Assembly: GCA_025201705.1 (NCBI GenBank)
Contig: MU616675.1
Location: forward strand, 1-58,325
Source: Dissophora ornata
Lineage: Eukaryota > Mortierellomycota > Mortierellomycetes > Mortierellales > Mortierellaceae
Direction: 5' to 3'
Length of the DNA stretch: 58,325 nt
The notes below the pieces were generated by a model that did no database searches, was not told the origin of the DNA, and saw nothing but the letters and a program-made list of their open reading frames with translations. Numbering within the stretch: position 1 is the first letter of the stretch; each line of letters starts with the position of its first letter. The position numbers and the translations under genes were made by a program. Shown here one piece after another: positions 52,895 through 58,325 of the stretch.

Positions 52895-55800
52895 TTACAG
52901 CAGAACATGTCTGTGTTTCGTCTCTGGACTGGCTGGAGGCGTAGGTGGTGGGACAGCCGACGGTGCTGGTGGCAATGGACCCATCGCCAACAATTGCTCT
53001 AATATTGCCCTGTCTTCCATGGAAGCATGCAATTGGCGGACAGATGGTGCTTTCTGAAGCCTGCTGGATTGTGTCTTCGTCGGCGGAACACCCTTTGGTA
53101 GAGCGATCATTCGATCGAGTCGTGCGCTGTATATCTTGGGCTCTCCAACCTCTATTGGAGCAAGACTGGCTTCGGGTCCTGTAGGGAGATGGGAGCTGCT
53201 GTATCTGCGCGCACTGGTGTCTGTCGACTCGCTCAGACAGGACACAGTTTTCACCGGTCCTGAATATCCTCGGTGAAAGTCAAACACATGGCGGCCATAC
53301 GAATGGAAGTTCTTTGGCCTCAACCCGGGCGGGACTTCTGCATTGTAGTCAAACCTCTCCCGGAGATCTTGAGCTTCTTGTGCAGCGACTGTACTTATTT
53401 CTCTCGACGTGCTCTCGTCCCTATCTGGGGAAGTAGAGACTCGCCAATTTGACGTTGCTTCGTCTTCCCCGAAAAAGTCTGAATCTGGGCGCGGCCTTCC
53501 ATTGTCTATCGAGATAATCTGGAGATGAGATGTCGCGGAGCGACGATCACGGCTTCTTCCACGCTGTTGATCCGAGTAAGATGGGTATGGCCCAGGAGCG
53601 CTGCGCTGAACCGTGGATAGTTGACGCCGGCCACGACCTCCAGTCGAACGACGAATATGACCTCTACGTAATGAGACCAGATCGGCTTCCACAGGCGTAT
53701 CGAATGATTGCAGAGCTTGTAGGACCAGGGTTTCCAGCATCTTGCGGCCGTTCTCAGGCATCATTGTGTGATGGATCGAATCGTGCTTTGATATCCGATT
53801 GTCCCCTACCAATTCTTCCAATGAAATGGCTCCCATTGTCTCGACCTCGCAGCGTTCGTCGCCACCGTTATCATCCGCATTGCTATCACTGTCGGCTTGT
53901 GATGTGCTAGGAAATAGGACCGTATTCTTTGTCTTGGTTGCGGACGCACGTCGTCTAATCTTGGCCAGCTTCTTCAAGATACGGTCATAACCTATAGCAC
54001 CCTCCGAAATATGTATATGGCCGTCATCTTGATCGCCATTGTGCGCTATGCTGTGAGTGTCGGAGGGGTGCCGATCTCCATATCTCTCCATCTGGACGGC
54101 GGACAGCCTAGCACGGTCAAGCCAGCCTGTTCCGTCGACGCCTTGCTCAGCTAATGAATCAGTTCCGCTTTGAGAATCCGACTTCAATCGTTGCAGGCCC
54201 GAGGAAGATACCGGTCTCCGATAGGATGAATATGGGGCAGAATTAGAGCCTCTGCCGCTGTAGCTGGCTTGAGGCGTCATCATGTATGGGCCAGATTTTT
54301 GGTTCAGGATCAGAGAATCGCTTTCTGGGGACTCAATCTCGGGTCTGGCAGTGATTGCTCTACCACGAGTGGGTAGAATGGAACCCGACATTTCTGGAGC
54401 TGATTTTGGACTAGCAAAAGTCTGTGGGCGCGGTGTGTTGCTGCGCTTCATCTCACTGGTTCTGCCGATGTAATTGGTAGCCGCCTGTCGAGAGGTTGGT
54501 GTGTACACGAAAGGAAGGCCAGATTCTGGTAACATGGAAGCTGACTGTGGCGATATGTCCAAGCACGACTTGGAGACTGATGGTGTTTGACGAGAGAGCT
54601 GCAAGTACTGACCCATCATTTTTCCACCGTGGCTTGATCGTGACAAGGAGTGTCCATGTACGGGAGCAGAGGGTAACCATGAAGAGGAATACCGCTCACG
54701 ATATGCTGTGAGAGCAACTGGGAACTGCTGAACTCTCACTGGAGCGGCATCCCTAGACTCGTCTAACTTCGAGCCCACGCCAGCCCCTTCGAAATGATAG
54801 CTAATTTTCGATAAATACATAATGCAGTCGTTAAAATCGATAGATGTGTCATAGTACCATGCAATTTCGACAATCTCTCAACCCTACTTACTCGGATAAC
54901 TTGTAAAACTCACCGTCAGTGACGTGGACAGAGGACCCGGAATCTATCGCTGGTGACGTTCTACGAGTCACTCGAGAAGGTGCCAGAATTGGATGAATTA
55001 GACATTGGATAGCACTTTTGAGATCTCCGAGAAAGGGTCTCAGAATAGACCACTTACTTGGACCAACATTGGTTACTCCCCGGGGAGTATTCAGCCAGAG
55101 GAGAAGAGTGGAGTCCTGTCTCGATGTCCCAGTGTGACATGCGCATCGTATGGTCATTCAAGGCGAAACCCATTTTTAAGCATTGCTCACCTCCGATTCT
55201 CTCCAACAGTTTTTGATCTCCTCCACTTGCATTACTATCCCTGCCAGTCTTGGCTCCATTCCCTCGGTTCGTCGCGAGAAATTCGGATGACTGCATATAA
55301 TTGAAAGGAAATGGGAACACGCTGATGTCCTCCGTATTGGCTTGTTCCTCAAATTCCTCTGAACGAAGGTAGCACAGGATGGTTTTCTTCAAGCCTCGCA
55401 AGTGGCCCCACAGCAGGAAAAAGAATGAAACCAGGACAAGAATAAATGCGATTGCCGGATGGTATGCATCACGATCCTGTTGAGCAAGTCGAAAGAGAGG
55501 TCCGATGGCAGGCACGGATAGACCATTGCCATCAATTGTCGATGTTAATGAGGGTGTTTGATACACTACGCTGAAATGGAATCCGTAGAGAGCGAGGCTG
55601 ACGACGCATGAGAGGCAGAGAATAGTGTTCAAGCAGAGACAAAGCATTATGCAGTGCTTGACGACCCTTGCCGACTTATAAAACCGACGGACGTCGGGTG
55701 ATGGACTAAGGTTCTTGATATTGGCGCTGAGTGTCCCATTCTGCTTTCTAAACTCGAGGATAGCCAGAGCTGCAACAAGAACACAAACACGCATCAGTTT

Positions 55801-57215
55801 TCTACCTTCTATTTTGACAATGGCCACCTCTTCAATGTGCTTCATGTTAGAAAGCTCACGATTTTCCACTTACATGCGAAGATCAAACCAAAAACTGCTG
55901 TGGCTGTTGTTACAAGTTCGAGCAAAAGGCCTCTGACCCAATCGCTGTGCCCCGAACTTCTGGACACTCGGCAACCTCCGTGGTCTGAATAAACTTCATA
56001 AGAGCGGCCTTCCTCTTCGATGAAAAACAACAGCATGAACGCAAGCGTCGGCAATATAATGCACACCACTATATCTTTCACGAGCTGGGTACGCGCATCG
56101 ATACTCCGCTTCAACTTATGCGTCCACGAATTTTTGCGGTACCGAATCTTGTCCCCCGCAATGTCGTACGAGTAACTTTGGTCTTGAATTCCATTCAAAT
56201 CCACCTGCTTGACATGCAGCTTTGCAGCCAAAGAAGGAGACGGACGATCGAAGTCGATCATGGACGAGCCTGCCTGAGCTGCGGCCCTCTCTACCACGTC
56301 AGGTAAAGTCGCCATCTTGTTGCCGAGTATTTTTTGCTCTCTCATCTCGTCGAGGTCTTCGGATGAAAGATTATCGTCCGTGGGTGCCGAGCGCTTGGAC
56401 CAGGCTTCAAGCGCCTCTCTGCGTGTGCGTTCCATTTCAGGAACACCATCTTTTGGCCGGAGGCAGCCGAAGCATTGCTTGACCCCGGTCTGGACCATCA
56501 CCCCGACAAGCACGATTGGCGCAATAATGAATACCGGCAACATAAGCCAGATATCGGGAAGACTTCGAACAGACCGTCGAAAGGTGAACCCAGCAGCAAA
56601 ATCAGATTCAGCAGCTTCGCCGAGGATATGCCCACGAGAGCTCGCTTCGTTCGCTGCGATGGTGGCGACCAGTCGTGGATTAACGACACCCAACTTGCGG
56701 GTGAGACATCGATAGAGATAAAAGGACCATTGCAGTAGCGCGATACTGGTTGCTAACCATCGGATCTCGCCCAAATGGGCGAAAAAGACGCAAGTCAGCA
56801 CTCGTGGTGCATCCTGCTTACTGCCGGGGGCGGTCTCTGCAATGCTTGCAGTAAGAGCCATGGCTGTGAGACCGGACAAGGACATGGAATGTGTTAGATT
56901 CGCTGCTTCCAGGGAAGTGTTCGCCGTCGGATTCAGGGCGAAAAGCGGTGGCGACTGGGCTGCGGTAAGACGCATAGCCATTGCGTCTAAGCTGGTGCCG
57001 TTGGGGTAAAATAAAAAGAATGGAAATGTCTCATGCCGAAGAAGAAATTGACTGAGAACATCCAACAAGGACCCAAACATCAACCAGACAAACAGAAACG
57101 ATAGGGCGTAGTGGCGACGACCATTTTTTGTCTGGGTGATCCAGACAGGTACTAAAAGGAAGCACGATAGCATAGAGACAAGAACGAGTGGGATTTCACG
57201 AGTAGAAAACGCCAT
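52895..57215 (-). CDS. Polytopic membrane protein with very long cytoplasmic-type tail, 1342 aa
   Basis: Four exons; introns at 54801-54891, 54961-55057 and 55770-55873; total 4029 nt. Exon 3 is only 69 nt. The first ATG in frame (MAFSTREIP) is followed at once by a membrane segment. I count about eight hydrophobic segments in residues 1-620: VLVSMLSCFLLVPVWI, YALSFLFVWLMFGSLL, WLATSIALLQWSFYLY, WLMLPVFIIAPIVLVGV, IVVCIILPTLAFMLLFFI, ELVTTATAVFGLIFAC, CIMLCLCLNTILCLSCVV and AIAFILVLVSFFFLLWG. The rest (about 700 residues) is serine/arginine-rich and disordered, with many RSxS-type sites and PPPTPPASP at the end. No transporter, channel or kinase motif is visible. A receptor-like role is possible from the topology and phosphorylatable tail but is speculation. 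The 3' end is 222 bp from the FMT1 start. Confidence 0.75.
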
Positions 57216-58325
57216 CTTCAATTGCAGATCGTGAGATTCGAACAAAAAGGGATACCGCGGTGTGCGGGAAAAAAATAAAGTCTTCAAACAAGAAGGTAAG
57301 GTCAGTGTAAAAAAGTCCTGAGATACGATTGCAGAGGACCAGGAAAGAAATAAAAATAATGTAACGGTGGTAAAAACGGGTCCCACATCAATTAAGCCGT
57401 GACGAATAGGTAAAGATCCCGGTTTTTTTAAAGATCCCGCGTTATATGCATGAGATGGGTGGAAGTCGGGAGTTGGAAGTGTTATGAGGGAATACAAGTT
57501 GAAAAAAAAGAGAAAAAATGAGAGACAGCAAAGTCAAGTGAAAGCAAGTCAAACAATGGGAGCAACGGAAGTCGATACCAAGAATAGCAAAGGCGGCAAG
57601 AATGAAGGGGAAGAGAGGAGCGTGGTTGTGAAGCACTAGAAGGTGAAGGAGTGCGGGAAACAGCGTAGATGTCTTGGACATATCAAGTTTCCTAAAGCAG
57701 GGCATCTTGCAGAGATGCGAGATGTTAACAATGCATGGTCCATCAAGCTGCAGGAGAGTACCCCTTAGGTTGGGTTATAGACAGTCGACATCAGATCATC
57801 ACCCTTTGCGCCTTCCTTTTATTCTTTTGTTGAGAAGCCAACCCGCCTCGACTTAGCGGCTTCCAAGTAGAAGGCATTCAGCATAGACGGTCCGGGCGCG
57901 CTGATGACAATAGCGCTCAGCGCACAACCGCCGTCTTGTTGATTTTGAAATGAAGCCTCGTGGATTGCTATTGTTTGGAGAGCCAATGTGCATTGAGCTT
58001 GTATCCTGTTTGTACGCCGCCTTTTCTTTTCCTCCCCTCTTTCGGCAGGTCTTGAAGAGCGTCCTCATGCATGTTTAGAGGATGTTTGTCTCCTTTTTAC
58101 ACACTTGTGCCCCTTGTGAAGAAGGGCCGACACGCGTCTAGGCTTGGAAATGAACTATCGCCGTTGTCATTTCCAGAAGACGCGAATTTCTTCCCAAAAA
58201 CGGCAATCATACACGTCATGGAATCGTGCAGGCGTGCCGCAAACCGCTGACCTAATTCCCAATTTGGATGGTAGATATAAAGGATGCATTTGGTCTCTTC
58301 ATTTACCACCAATGATCTATGCCCG
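57216..58325. other. Intergenic, upstream of the polytopic membrane protein
   Basis: The minus strand is CT-rich from 57216 to about 57660, probably promoter and leader of the membrane-protein gene. The frame runs open upstream of ATG 57215 but has no earlier ATG. From 57700 to the window end I see no supported gene. Confidence 0.5.

Noticed and set aside
1..58325. CRISPR array, prophage, operon or secondary-metabolite cluster
   Set aside because: The window is eukaryotic; repeats are only micro- and minisatellites, and no backbone synthase or clustered tailoring genes are present.

Overview
This is a nuclear segment of an early-diverging filamentous fungus. Dense short GT-AG introns (mostly 74-125 bp), pyrimidine-rich leaders before start codons, long serine-rich tails and fungal-type proteins (Sgf73, Npr2, Pfa4, chitin deacetylase, an Ecl1-type factor) all point that way. 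The gene set and the decayed Ndc10/Crypton-like and TnpB/Fanzor-like relics suggest Mucoromycota, most likely Mortierellomycotina. That placement is inference; no rRNA or tRNA gene was found to settle it.

Layout. 1-3574: no intact gene, but a decayed TnpB/Fanzor-like C-terminus on the minus strand. 3575-9193 (-): a 1567-aa RING + RRM protein. 11065-12869 (-): Sgf73, the SCA7-domain subunit of SAGA. 13449-14540: relic zone. 14817-16365 (-): MpaB-type oxygenase. 17618-19711: second relic zone, with a broken tyrosine-recombinase-like ORF and a second TnpB/Fanzor-like relic. 19852-20660 (-) Tim13 and 20883-23299 (+) Npr2 share a 222-bp divergent promoter. 23508-24162 (-): ribosomal protein eS28, first exon unresolved. 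24995-26356 (+): CENP-B-like DNA-binding protein. 27330-32115 (+): SAPS-family phosphatase subunit. 32276-33172 (-): orphan protein. 33707-35123 (-): Pfa4 palmitoyltransferase. 36652-38862 (+): Stealth phosphotransferase. 38994-42256 (-): TPR/RS-domain protein, divergent from 42521-44479 (+), a TRF-like telobox protein. 44890-46619 (-): chitin deacetylase. 47989-48507 (-): Ecl1-like factor. 50842-52672 (-): mitochondrial methionyl-tRNA formyltransferase. 52895-57215 (-): a 1342-aa polytopic membrane protein with a very long cytoplasmic tail.

Exon models were built by hand. For each complete multi-exon gene the exon lengths sum to a multiple of three and the joins restore family motifs, for example the RING motif across the 7034-7123 intron and the chitin deacetylase H-T-W-S-H motif across the 45802-45883 intron. 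Genes here are housekeeping and regulatory (nutrient sensing through GATOR1/SEACIT and SAPS, chromatin through SAGA, mitochondrial biogenesis, cell wall). There is no metabolic cluster or operon. Most worth following up: the telobox protein as a candidate TRF/Taz1 equivalent, the RING-RRM architecture, and the two TnpB/Fanzor-like relics, one lying next to a Crypton-like relic.
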